From an uncultured Acetatifactor sp. (GTDB lineage Bacteria > Bacillota > Clostridia > Lachnospirales > Lachnospiraceae), in contig CAJUNZ010000009.1 in NCBI GenBank assembly GCA_910587755.1, positions 1-51,377 on the forward strand: 51,377 nt of DNA, given 5' to 3'. The position numbers were made by a program, and so were the translations under genes. The notes beneath the pieces were generated by a model that was not told where the DNA came from, made no database searches, and was given only the letters and a program-made list of their open reading frames with translations. Below, in pieces: positions 42,156 to 50,561 of this stretch. The first letter of the stretch is position 1; each line of letters opens with the position of its first letter.

Positions 42156-42596
42156 TTACCCAGCCATCTCGTCCTCCCATTCCTCTTCTTCCTCGTCTCC
42201 CCGCCTGCGACGGATCAATCGCAGTATCAGGTGATAAAATCCCCGAATCACTGAAAATACCAGGAACATGCTGATAAAGCCCAGAACCCCAAAGACAATG
42301 TCCGCAAATTCCATCACACCGGTATCCGTAACTCTCTGCCCGATTTCAATGGCGAAGGTTATAACAATGATCAGGGTGAAAACATAGATCCAGCTTACCA
42401 CCATAATATGATCATTCTTCACCAGCCACTTGAATATGGGATGGACCACAAAAATCATCAGCATCCCCAGAACCCCGATCACCAGGAAATGAAGTTCTTT
42501 GTCGGAAAAATTATATTCATAGGCATCATTCAGCTTCAACAGGCGGCTGTGCGCCCTTGCAATCATCTCAACAATCCAGTATAAAAATGTTTTCAT
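42156..42596 (-). CDS. Small membrane protein with acidic tail
   Basis: The 146-residue protein is not recognised as a named family. It has three or four hydrophobic segments (about 38-57, 66-86, 96-115 and possibly the N-terminus) and a cytoplasmic Arg-rich then Glu-rich tail (IRRRRGDEEEEEW). ATG at 42596 has GGGAG six bases upstream. It follows the 73-residue gene by 21 bases and probably shares its transcript. Confidence 0.7.
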   Translation of the reverse strand: MKTFLYWIVEMIARAHSRLLKLNDAYEYNFSDKELHFLVIGVLGMLMIFVVHPIFKWLVKNDHIMVVSWIYVFTLIIVITFAIEIGQRVTDTGVMEFADIVFGVLGFISMFLVFSVIRGFYHLILRLIRRRRGDEEEEEWEDEMAG

Positions 42597-42617
42597 AATG
42601 TACTCCCTGAAAACACC

Positions 42618-42839
42618 CTAATATTCCTTGGGTATCTCCTCTATTCCATACTTCTGTTTAAAAGCTTCCAGTTCCTCAAAGCAGCGGATAAAAATTTCCT
42701 CTTTAAATTCTCCCGTATGGATATTTTTAAAGCCTGCCACCTGTTCTCCGTTACAGATACTGCATTTTAACACAGGCTTCCAGTTTTCCCTGTCATACTT
42801 TGTTTTTTCAATCTGTCCTCTTTCTCTCTTTCTGAACAC
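42618..42839 (-). CDS. Small conserved protein with CxxC motif (73 aa)
   Basis: The function is unknown. It has the pattern KTKYDRENWKPVLKCSICNGEQVAGF, then IHTGEFKEEIFIRCFEELEAFKQKYGI. I recall this form from many Lachnospiraceae, where it is sometimes labelled aspartate dehydrogenase without visible support here: it is too short for any dehydrogenase. CSIC could bind a metal. The start is GTG at 42839 behind AGGAGGAAC; the longer frame to 42872 lacks a ribosome site. Confidence 0.65.
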   Translation of the reverse strand: MFRKRERGQIEKTKYDRENWKPVLKCSICNGEQVAGFKNIHTGEFKEEIFIRCFEELEAFKQKYGIEEIPKEY

Positions 42840-42989
42840 AGTTCCTCCTCTCCAAACCCTTTGCCTTATCACCAGTCAGGCAGCTCTGAAATCCTTTGCA
42901 GCCCGGGGCCGCCAGGACGCCAAATCCGCCTCCGGAAACTGTCGGAAATGTCTGCAGTCCTTTCCTTCCTCCCGGCACATTCTCCTATT

Positions 42990-43370
42990 CTATCCTATTT
43001 CCGGAACCACATCTTCCAGAATTTCCTTCTGCTTCTTCTTGCTCAGACCTCCCAGCACCAGTCCATAAGACTTGTCCAGCAGGTCCTTCAACAGCTCATC
43101 CGGAACATTCCCGTCCGGCCGGACAGAATTCCAGTGTTCCTTGTTCATGTAATACCCGGGAACAATATCCTCATACTGCCTCCTTAAAAAATCACCTTCC
43201 ACGGGATCCAGTTTTAATGTAATATAATATGGTTTGTCATCATCTCCCAGACATACCGCAGCAAACAACTTTTCTCCCACCTGATAACGTATCCAGTTCC
43301 ATTCCTTCTTAAGATCCTTTGTCACGCCTTTTTTGCTCAGCAGATATTCATCCAGCCAGGTATACCTCAT
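42990..43370 (-). CDS. MmcQ/YjbR family protein
   Basis: The 126-residue protein is of the YjbR/CyaY-like fold: MRYTWLDEYLLSKKGV, WNWIRYQVGEKLFAAV, YITLKLDP, then GYYMNKEHWNSVRPDG and the C-terminal helix DLLDKSYGLVLGGL. This matches the MmcQ/YjbR family, described as double-wing DNA-binding proteins of unknown role. The start is ATG 43370 behind GGGGAGAG; the extension to 43388 is less likely. Confidence 0.85.
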   Translation of the reverse strand: MRYTWLDEYLLSKKGVTKDLKKEWNWIRYQVGEKLFAAVCLGDDDKPYYITLKLDPVEGDFLRRQYEDIVPGYYMNKEHWNSVRPDGNVPDELLKDLLDKSYGLVLGGLSKKKQKEILEDVVPEIG

Positions 43371-43397
43371 ACACTCTCCCCTCATCATCTCAAATCA

Positions 43398-43622
43398 TTA
43401 TTTGCTGACTCTCACATCCTGAATCTTCTCAATGACGCAGCTGTGTTTTCCCGTCCTGACATCATAGTTGATCCCCACCAACACAACCTCACCGCCAAAT
43501 TCTTTAAGCACCGCGGGGTAATTTCTTCCCTTTATCTGCTCCACTGCCCCACCTGCCGACTTGTTTCATTTCAGTTCAATTACCAAAGCTGTCAGTCCTA
43601 ACTTCAATTTCTTTGCCGGCAA
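43398..43622 (-). pseudogene. C-terminal remnant of a PD-(D/E)XK nuclease-type AAA ATPase (DUF1703)
   Basis: This fragment is not an intact ORF. Reading the minus strand upstream from the stop at 43398 gives EQIKGRNYPAVLKEFGGEVV, then LVGINYDVRTGKHSCVIEK. That is the end of the PDDEXK_9 domain found in the AAA-ATPase plus DUF1703 family. Upstream in the same frame, TALVIELK contains the E-x-K of the nuclease-like core. It is followed by TGA at 43566-43568 where relatives have Trp (TGG). The frame closes again at 43623, and the N-terminal ATPase part (about 450 residues) is absent. It is a decayed, truncated relic. Confidence 0.8.
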
Positions 43623-43719
43623 TCAGCCGGCAATGATTTCCTATAATCCTGCAGTTCCTGGATTTAAATACATCCCCATTGAGACCATCCTCTGCTTTTT
43701 ATTGACTTTAATCATTATT

Positions 43720-45128
43720 CTATGTATTGCAAATTATATGTGAATTACGTATAAAAGTCAATATCTGTACTTTTCTGGTCATGGTAAATACCAGAATTAC
43801 GATATAGAAACCAGTACTGATGACTTCTTCTATTCTCTTGGAATAATTCCACCATCTGTCATACAGACTTTTATGCAGGAAAGCATTTCTGCGGAACCGG
43901 AGGCATCCCTGCATGATAATGCCGCTGTACATGTCCGCCCGGTCATATTCCCCTTTGTCTCCCCATTCGCTCCCTATGAACCCCATGACATGCTCATACA
44001 TGCCCGACACAGCTTCCTGCAGGCCCTCTTCGATCAGAGGCTGGTACATCTCCTCAAATCGGCTTATCCCAAGCATCCTCCGCCGCAATGCAACCAGATC
44101 ATTGATGCAGTATGCCTCTCTAACCACATATAGATAGCAAAATTCAAAAGTCTCCCTGGGTACACCGGACTCCTCGTAGATCTCCTCCAAAATATGCCTG
44201 CACTCCCTGTTCTCCCGGCAACGTGACAGCAGCGCTTCCCTGACCGGGTCTTCTGTTTCACAGACCCCTGCCTTCTCTTCCAGAAGCTTTTCCCGGATGA
44301 CCAGAATCTCCCAGAAATAGTACATTCTCCGGATATCCCGCAAAATATCCAAAGCTTTGTCACAGTACTTTAACAGCCTGGCTTCATCCCATTCCTCCTG
44401 AAACAACCCGTCGGAGGATGCTTTTCTGTCCAGTATACACCGGCACAGAAAATAGACTGCCTTAGGATAAACCTTGCCACGGCCCACCCTGTCAAAATGC
44501 CTTTTCTCCAGGTAATCCAGAGCCTCCAGGCAGCGTTCCGGGCGCTCTCCCTCACCCCGGCCGTACTCCGCCTCCAGCATCAGATTCAATTCACGGATGG
44601 ACAGCACAAGCTCATCCAGGGACTTCTGTTCTGATTCAGGCACCGTCAGCTCTACCGCCTCCTGAAAAAGCTCTCCCAGTTCCTTGCTGCTCCCCTGGCA
44701 GCGCCGCACCTGGGCTTTCATGCCAAGATAAAACTGTCTCTCCGGCCGCTCCGCCATTCCCCGCATTCCTGTGGTACTGACCTGCCCGCTGCAGTACACC
44801 CTGGCGTATTCCTCCAAAAGCTCCTCCGCCCGCTGGGTCTGTTCAAAAGTAATAGCGTGATCCGTTGCCTGATCTTCCATCGGTCATACGCCACATATCC
44901 CAGAAAATGTTCCCTGTCCTCACTGCCCACTCCCAGCCTCTCCAGCACCGCATCCTGAAGAAGCTTCTCAGGCCTGTGCTTACCTGATTCCAGGCAGGCT
45001 GTCTCCTGAAACGTACGCAGCCCCTCACAGAACTGACGCATGGAATATCCACACTTTTCCCGCAATGCCTTTATATATTTTCCAAACTTCAGATCCTCCT
45101 GGACTCTTCTGCGAACTCCTTTTTCCAT
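43720..45128 (-). pseudogene. HTH regulator with TPR-like C-terminus, broken by a frameshift
   Basis: Two frames form one gene. The 5' frame (from ATG 45128, AAAGGAGG upstream) encodes an XRE/Rgg-like HTH region: GKYIKALREKCGYSMRQFCEGLRTFQETACLESGKHRPEKL. It leaves homology after WKIRQRI and stops at 44718. The other frame picks up at HAITFEQTQRAEELLEEY and continues through about 370 residues of helical, TPR-like sequence to 43720. Adding one C to make ATC CAC at about 44859 joins them. A single-base deletion is the simplest cause. The terminal 30 residues are hydrophobic and may be foreign sequence read past a lost end. The intact protein would be a peptide-sensing type regulator; that role is inferred. 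Confidence 0.8.
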
Positions 45129-45177
45129 CCCCGCCTCCTTTCCGTCCATTTACCTTTTATGATAAGATTCAACTCTT

Positions 45178-45206
45178 ATTTTACACTCTTTTTACTCTTT
45201 AGGCAA
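45178..45206 (-). promoter_or_regulatory. Promoter for the HTH gene
   Basis: Minus strand: TTGCCT (45201-45206), 17-base spacer, TAAAAT (45178-45183), 50 bases before the ATG at 45128. Confidence 0.75.
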
Positions 45207-45256
45207 GTGGACAAAGTCATTAACAATCGCCTGAGATAAGTCCACCCTTTGACATT

Positions 45257-45324
45257 AAAAATGCAGTGCCTTCCGCGGGCCGAACTGACAGCTCATTAAA
45301 GCTGCCGCCCCCATAGGCACTGCA
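45257..45324 (-). terminator. Long branched hairpin with T tract
   Basis: An outer 10-bp perfect stem (45262-45271 with 45315-45324) encloses about 43 bases, including a smaller CAGCT...AGCTG hairpin. On the minus strand it is followed by TTTTT. It is placed to end the gene at 45373-45981. The size and branching are unusual for a simple terminator. Confidence 0.6.
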
Positions 45325-45372
45325 CCTGAATTTATTTATCGTTCCATTCTCCCTGTACGGCAAAAGAAAAGT

Positions 45373-45981
45373 CTATTCCGCCATTTCCTCCAGACTTTCC
45401 TCCAGAACCGCCGCCCTTTTCTCCAGTACCGTCCCCTTCAGTCCTTCCAACAGAGGCCTGACGGAGAGCAGCGCCTGAAATGAATAGTAATAGACGCTGT
45501 AGAAAATATCTTCGGAATCCTCCTGCTCCTCCAGCTCATCATCTTCGTCATATTCCTCCGACCATAGATATTGTTCGTCCAGGAGATCGGAAAAGAGCGG
45601 GAAGGGTTCCTCCTCCACATCTGCCACGTCTGCCTCCTCTTCCATGAACTGAACGCATTCCACTATTACCTGGAAGAAGTCCAGCAGCTCCTCCCCGATG
45701 TACCTGGCAGCTTTGTTCTGTTCAAGTTCCGACGCCGCTTTCTCAAGCAGCCGCACCAAGAAAATCAGCGCAAAAGGCGTTACATACCAGAGTGTCCCCT
45801 GATGTTCTATATTGGAAGTAATCTCTCCAAGGGCCTTCCTGGCTGCCTCTGCATCTTCCGTACTCTGAAGAATCTTAAAGTACTCCGGGAACCTGGTGCT
45901 CCTGCCATAGGCCGTGGAAAGCCTGTGCCAAGGCACCTGTTCCATTGTCAAATTTTGTATATATGCCTGATTTTTATCCAT
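45373..45981 (-). CDS. HEAT-repeat-like acidic protein, possible immunity-type
   Basis: The 202-residue protein has no family I can name with certainty. The pattern WHRLSTAYGRSTRFPEYFKILQS then SNIEHQGTLWYVTPFALIFLVRLLE resembles HEAT-like repeats often found in immunity proteins of polymorphic toxin systems. The second half is very acidic (a DEDDELEEQEDSED stretch) and ends in a helical region. No toxin gene is adjacent. The start is ATG at 45981, with AAGGAAG five bases upstream; the longer frame to 46029 is less likely. An own terminator follows. Confidence 0.55.
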   Translation of the reverse strand: MDKNQAYIQNLTMEQVPWHRLSTAYGRSTRFPEYFKILQSTEDAEAARKALGEITSNIEHQGTLWYVTPFALIFLVRLLEKAASELEQNKAARYIGEELLDFFQVIVECVQFMEEEADVADVEEEPFPLFSDLLDEQYLWSEEYDEDDELEEQEDSEDIFYSVYYYSFQALLSVRPLLEGLKGTVLEKRAAVLEESLEEMAE

Positions 45982-46052
45982 AATCCCTTCCTTTCTCTCA
46001 TGGCCACTCCCTTGAACAGACAGTATCATTCATTCCCTCTGGGCACCCCGCA

Positions 46053-46982
46053 CTATGGTATTCTGGGTTCATACGCAGCATGACACGCCGGATAAATTTT
46101 CTCTATCTCTTCTCTTGTGGCCAAGTGCCGGGAGAACGCGCTTGCACTTCCGGCGGCGATACCCATGCGGAAAGCCCTGCCATAGTCCCTGCCGGAGAGC
46201 CATCCTGCCAGAAAACCCGCCACCATAGCGTCCCCTGCCCCCACTCCGCTGACCAGACGGCCAGCCGGAGCCGGACTCTCATAAATGCTTCCATCCCCGG
46301 CAGCCAGAACCGCGCCCTCCCCGGCCATGGACACCAGAACATTTTCCGCCCCCATCTCCCGGAGTTTTACCCCATAGGGAACTGCCTCCCGCCTGGTCCG
46401 GAACTCCCTTCCGAAGATCTCCCCCAGTTCATGGCTGTTGGGCTTCACCAGAAAAGGCCGGTACTTCAATGCCCTGACCAGAAGTTCTTTCTCCGCGTCC
46501 ACCACGGTCATCACCTTCCGGCCGGCCAGCCTGGCCAGAATTCTCTCATAAGAATCCTCCGGCATGGATTTTGGAATGCTCCCCGCCAGTACAAGCACAT
46601 CCCCTTCCCCCAGGGCATCCAGCCTGGCCATAAGCGCTTCCACCGCCTCCCTGTCCACAGGCGGGCCGCTGCCATTGATCTCTGTGCCGTCAATGGACTG
46701 CAGCTTCAGATTAATTCGGGAAAACCCTTCCCTCACAGGGATGAAATCGGCTCTCACCCCCATCTCCTCCACCCGTCTCACAATCTCAGCCCCCGTAAAC
46801 CCTGCCGCAAACCCAAAAGCAGTATTCTCCAGGCCCAGAGTACCAAGCACCATGGACACGTTAAGCCCCTTCCCGCCTGGAACAAGCCTTTCGGAGCTGG
46901 TGCGGTTGGTCAATCCCAGTTTAAAATCATCCACCGTCACAAGATAATCCAGCGATGGGTTAAATGTCACCGTATATATCAT
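46053..46982 (-). CDS. 1-phosphofructokinase family hexose kinase (PfkB superfamily)
   Basis: The 309-residue kinase has the ribokinase-fold signatures: MIYTVTFNPSLDYLV, VPGGKGLNVSMVLGTLG, VDAEKELLVRAL and the ATP-site/catalytic GVGAGDAMVAGFLAGW (Asp as base). This pattern fits FruK or tagatose-6-phosphate kinase LacC, which phosphorylate fructose-1-phosphate or tagatose-6-phosphate. No fructose PTS gene is adjacent, so the name fruK is not assigned. ATG 46982 follows GGGAGGAG; the longer frame overlaps the PP2C end. It is 98 bases downstream of the PP2C gene. Confidence 0.88.
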   Translation of the reverse strand: MIYTVTFNPSLDYLVTVDDFKLGLTNRTSSERLVPGGKGLNVSMVLGTLGLENTAFGFAAGFTGAEIVRRVEEMGVRADFIPVREGFSRINLKLQSIDGTEINGSGPPVDREAVEALMARLDALGEGDVLVLAGSIPKSMPEDSYERILARLAGRKVMTVVDAEKELLVRALKYRPFLVKPNSHELGEIFGREFRTRREAVPYGVKLREMGAENVLVSMAGEGAVLAAGDGSIYESPAPAGRLVSGVGAGDAMVAGFLAGWLSGRDYGRAFRMGIAAGSASAFSRHLATREEIEKIYPACHAAYEPRIP

Positions 46983-47080
46983 CTCTCTCCTCCCTCTTTC
47001 CCAGAAACCCAACTGCAAACAGCGCCCCGGAGAACAGGGCGCTTCCAATGGTTCCTCTTCTTCCCTCTTTTTCTGCCGCT

Positions 47081-48055
47081 TCACGGTTTCTCCGAGGTGC
47101 CTTCCGCAGAAGGCTTAAAAGGAGTATCAATATTGTCATAGGCTTCCCGCAGCATCTCTCTGTCCTGAACAATAAAGTAGGCCAGGGAGATATCGTCCCT
47201 GCTGCTCTTTTCCGTCATCCCAGGCAGAAGGTGATCTGCAATCTCCGCCTCCGTGGCGTCAAACCCCACTTTCAGAATATTTTCCAGGACAATAGAATAA
47301 AGCCTGTAAAGATACTGTTCATTCCGGTATACGGGATAGCAGTCATCCACCCCGTCCGAGCTCAGAAACACCGCCACCGGCGCCGTGGGAGAATTCACAT
47401 CACAGTCCAGGACTGCATGGCGGATTTTCAGATTTGCGTCATCCTCGCACAGTGACACCGTCACATTCAGAAAATTCTCCTCGTCGGGAGGAACCGGCGT
47501 GCGGTACTCCCCGTTTTTCTGCAGTACCACGCAGGTTCCGTCTCCAATCTGCAGCAACAGTATCTGCGACTCTATAGCTACGGCAAACAGCAGCGTAGTG
47601 CCGTAAGCCACATACAGATACCGGTCCCTGACTTTTTTGTCGCTGGACCCAAAACGGGCTTTGTATTTTTCACTCACGGACTCATAGCGGACCTCTCCGC
47701 CGCCGGGTGTCTTATGAAGCTTAAGATATTCGTCCCAGTTTTTCTTTACCAGACGCCTCCACTCATTCCAGACGGCATACTTAAAGTTCAGGATCCCCGT
47801 ATCGCTGAACCTCACAGGCGCATCCGATTTCTCCGCTGTATTCCTGCAGTAAAGCATGGTCTGTTCAAATGCGGTCTTAACTGCCAGGGAAGCGCCATAC
47901 TCACTGCGGAAGCAGTCCGAACTGCCATGACCGTCCGCCACGGCGATTACCTGGGTGCGGCCAAAATTGACCTTTCCGGATCTGTCCTGGCATCTCCAGC
48001 CCTTTGCCGCATATTTCGGCCCCAGTACGGACTTTGCAAACATCCGGTATTTCAT
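47081..48055 (-). CDS. PP2C-family Ser/Thr protein phosphatase
   Basis: The 324-residue phosphatase has CQDRSGKV, the metal-binding ADGHGSSDCF, QIGDGTCVVLQ, FLSSDGVDDCYPV and RDDISLAYF: the aspartates that bind two Mn/Mg ions in PP2C. It presumably reverses phosphorylation by the kinase encoded two genes upstream. The start is uncertain: ATG 48055 begins the homology but is 14 bases from AGGAGG; GTG 48070 overlaps that site. The set kinase-vWA-PP2C resembles the TerY-associated triad. Confidence 0.87.
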   Translation of the reverse strand: MKYRMFAKSVLGPKYAAKGWRCQDRSGKVNFGRTQVIAVADGHGSSDCFRSEYGASLAVKTAFEQTMLYCRNTAEKSDAPVRFSDTGILNFKYAVWNEWRRLVKKNWDEYLKLHKTPGGGEVRYESVSEKYKARFGSSDKKVRDRYLYVAYGTTLLFAVAIESQILLLQIGDGTCVVLQKNGEYRTPVPPDEENFLNVTVSLCEDDANLKIRHAVLDCDVNSPTAPVAVFLSSDGVDDCYPVYRNEQYLYRLYSIVLENILKVGFDATEAEIADHLLPGMTEKSSRDDISLAYFIVQDREMLREAYDNIDTPFKPSAEGTSEKP

Positions 48056-48146
48056 ATCAGCAGATGCCACCTCCTATGCAATGTTTCCTCGCATCCACAC
48101 CGCCCGCCGTACATGCCGTGGGAACCCCGGTGAACCCGCCCCGGAC

Positions 48147-48887
48147 TTACCACTCTTCGTCGGGATCCGTGGAATTGGACAGGACCGGAGGCGCCGTCTT
48201 CAGCGCTGCAGCCACTGCATTTGTAGTATCGTTGGGGTCGGCGGCGGCATCCGCATCATTCACCGGCGCTGCCGCTCCCCTGCTGGCCACCATGGAAGAG
48301 GTGATGGTCACAAAACGGATCAGATTGGTCAGATCCTTGGGATCATTGGTGTGCAGCACAGTCTCCGGATTCCCCGTAAACTCCCGCAGCACGGCGTCGT
48401 TGGACTGGCCGTATCCCACTGCCACCTTGGCGGCGCATTTATACCAGTTATTGTCCCGAAGGGCCTGGAGGCCGTCCTGGTAATTGTCCGTGGGCTCACC
48501 GTCGGTGAGCAGGAAAATAACCGGCGCCACAGAACCGCTTGCCCGGTTTACAAAGCCATGGCTCACCGAGAGCACTTTCTCCAGCTCCTTGAAAGCAGCC
48601 CCCATGGATGTGACCCCTCTTGCATCCAGGTCTTTCCACACATAGTTCTCGGGATTTACCAGGCTGGATCCCGTAACCCAGTCCGTGCCTGAGTGAAACG
48701 TCAGCACCGCAATCTCGATCTCCACATCGGGGTTGTCATTGTTCATTGAGATCAGCTCGGGCAGAATGCCCTCCATAGCCGCATTCACCGCCCCCATGGG
48801 CGCTCCCGCCATGCTCCCCGACGCGTCAAGCAAAAATATAACCGGGCACATACGGCGCAGGATCTCCGCCTTGTCTAACATTCCCAT
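48147..48887 (-). CDS. von Willebrand factor A domain protein, TerY-like
   Basis: The 246-residue protein is a single vWA domain with a complete MIDAS metal site: DASGSM near the start, GVTSMGAAFKELE (Thr) and LLTDGEPTDNY (Asp). Its size and form match TerY proteins, which are cytoplasmic vWA scaffolds that work with a kinase and a PP2C phosphatase. The C-terminal 40 residues are Ala/Asp-rich and probably flexible. ATG 48887 has AGGAG eight bases upstream. It lies 22 bases after the kinase gene and 91 bases before the PP2C start. Confidence 0.88.
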   Translation of the reverse strand: MGMLDKAEILRRMCPVIFLLDASGSMAGAPMGAVNAAMEGILPELISMNNDNPDVEIEIAVLTFHSGTDWVTGSSLVNPENYVWKDLDARGVTSMGAAFKELEKVLSVSHGFVNRASGSVAPVIFLLTDGEPTDNYQDGLQALRDNNWYKCAAKVAVGYGQSNDAVLREFTGNPETVLHTNDPKDLTNLIRFVTITSSMVASRGAAAPVNDADAAADPNDTTNAVAAALKTAPPVLSNSTDPDEEW

Positions 48888-48909
48888 AATGATATCTCCT
48901 CCTTAAAAA

Positions 48910-50232
48910 TTAATTGGGTACAATCTCCGCAGTATTTCCGTTTCCAAAATCAATCTTAAAGCCAAGCCCCAGAATGGCCACATCCCCCTGCTGCCTGGTG
49001 CTTGTCCTGCCGTCCACGGCAGTGACGGTCCACAGATGCCTGGAACAGTTCTGCAGGCCAAACTTTCCGGGCTTTGCCAGAACCACCGCCGCCTCGGTCT
49101 GGTAGTCCTCGGACCCGTCGTTCATATGGTACTCATAGAGACGGATGCCCTCAAAAATCGGCACCGAGATCTCAATGTTGGAACGCCTCTTGGCAAATTT
49201 CAGGTATCCCACCGGCTTTATAAGGCTCTTGCAGTCGGGACACATGGTCTCCCCGTTGCTCTCGATAAACATCTCCGACCCGCACCTGGGGCACTTTGCG
49301 ATGGAACTCTTCAGCTGCACCAGAAGATGAAGCCACTCCTGCTCCTGAAGACGTCCCGCCCCCTTCAGCAGACTCTCCTGGCTGAAAGACTTGCTGAAAG
49401 CCTTCTGCATAAATTTCGGGATGCAGGGCCAGAAGGATATTGCATTTTTGTGCAGCCCCTGAACCGGCATGTTGGAGTTGTCGTTCTCATCAAAGATAAA
49501 CAGGGGCTCCGTCCCAAAGAACTTCTTGTCGTACTTGTTGATCAGGGCGGGCACATTGGTCTTGGCCCCCTCCAGGGGATGGTCCCCCACCAGAAGCATA
49601 AACAGAATCACCCCCAGGGAGAACCTGTCCGTCTGCCGGTTGGGCGCTATGTCCCCCCGGACCACCTCCGGCGCCATATACCTGGCCTTTCCCAGAATTC
49701 CCGAAGACTGGCCATGTCCCATGATATTGTCATTGTCACAGATGAGCACATCCCCCATTCTGGGTTCTATGGAAAAATTCCCGTCGTTCAGATCCTGGTA
49801 GTTATACCCCTTGTTGTGGAGTGCCTTGAAGGCGGACACAATATTCAGCGCGGCGTTCACCATGGCCCCGTAGCTGCCAAATTTCACCCTGGCCATCAGG
49901 TACTTTGAAAAGTCCTTGTACTGTCCGGGAAAGATCCGCATAATGTACCCAAAAGTGCCGTCCACCCACTCGGTGAGCTCCTCCGGCCAAACAAAAGCCG
50001 AGGACGGCGCTCCCTTCTCGATATTGTCCTTCAGATTATTGTAAAAAGCATGGGGATTTCTCACTTTCTCAATAAAATACCACTTTAGAGCCCTGTCCTC
50101 CATGGTATCGTTCAGACACACCCTGTAAACAGTGCCCTGACCGCCCTCCCCAAGCTTGTCTATGACTGTAATGGAACGTCCGTCCAACAAATTAATCTCC
50201 TGCGACCTTCTGAGTCTGGAATTCTGCGGCAT
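48910..50232 (-). CDS. Ser/Thr protein kinase with zinc ribbon (TerY-associated type)
   Basis: The protein has 440 residues. The kinase domain (about 15-300) has a glycine loop LGEGGQGTVYRV, the ATP Lys in RALKWYF, a catalytic loop reading YNYQDLNDGNF (HRD replaced by YQD) and a metal loop reading CDNDN (DFG replaced by DND), then GKARYMAPEVVRG. These replacements resemble those I recall in TerY-linked kinases and do not by themselves imply inactivity. A zinc ribbon (CPRCGSE...CPDCKS, about 318-340) and a beta-rich C-terminal domain follow; the latter may be FHA-like, with RHLWTVTAVDGRTST. ATG 50232 has GGGGGA upstream. It is the first gene of the triad. Confidence 0.88.
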   Translation of the reverse strand: MPQNSRLRRSQEINLLDGRSITVIDKLGEGGQGTVYRVCLNDTMEDRALKWYFIEKVRNPHAFYNNLKDNIEKGAPSSAFVWPEELTEWVDGTFGYIMRIFPGQYKDFSKYLMARVKFGSYGAMVNAALNIVSAFKALHNKGYNYQDLNDGNFSIEPRMGDVLICDNDNIMGHGQSSGILGKARYMAPEVVRGDIAPNRQTDRFSLGVILFMLLVGDHPLEGAKTNVPALINKYDKKFFGTEPLFIFDENDNSNMPVQGLHKNAISFWPCIPKFMQKAFSKSFSQESLLKGAGRLQEQEWLHLLVQLKSSIAKCPRCGSEMFIESNGETMCPDCKSLIKPVGYLKFAKRRSNIEISVPIFEGIRLYEYHMNDGSEDYQTEAAVVLAKPGKFGLQNCSRHLWTVTAVDGRTSTRQQGDVAILGLGFKIDFGNGNTAEIVPN

Positions 50233-50283
50233 TGCCACTCCCCCCTGTTTTGTCTCTTCCTGTTTTTTCCTAATTAATATACT

Positions 50284-50312
50284 AATCTACAAGAAATTTC
50301 CCATTTTGTCAA
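50284..50312 (-). promoter_or_regulatory. Promoter for the kinase-vWA-PP2C operon
   Basis: Minus strand: TTGACA (50307-50312), 17-base spacer, TAGATT (50284-50289). Nothing else was recognised in the 330-base gap at 50233-50561 beyond the terminator of the GH13 gene and short GC-rich partial dyads at 50325-50365. Confidence 0.8.
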
Positions 50313-50492
50313 TCCTTCCGTCCTGACGGACACAGGGACGGACTGTGCCCTGCCCTGGGACACTTTTTCCGCCCATAAAAATAAAATCCTTCTGAAAAAG
50401 CTCCTCAGTTGATTCTACCACATATCCTCTCACAAATCACCACTCTTTTCCAGAAAGAAGAAAATATTTTTCCCTGATGAAACTTTCATCAC

Positions 50493-50520
50493 AAAAAGAG
50501 GCCGGAAAAACCGGCCTCCT
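50493..50520 (-). terminator. Intrinsic terminator of the GH13 gene
   Basis: Perfect 8-bp GC-rich stem (50498-50505 with 50511-50518), 5-base loop, followed on the minus strand by five T residues. It lies about 40 bases past the stop codon. Confidence 0.9.
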
Positions 50521-50561
50521 TTCCGACTCAGGAACTGTGAATATTTCTTTCCTGCAGTTCC

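Noticed and set aside
41801..42274. Phe/Leu/Cys-rich plus-strand protein that could be a membrane peptide
   Set aside because: It arises from T-rich DNA, lacks a ribosome site, and runs into the minus-strand membrane protein gene.
43561..43743. 60-codon plus-strand frame
   Set aside because: It lies across the decayed DUF1703 fragment and has no ribosome site or homology.
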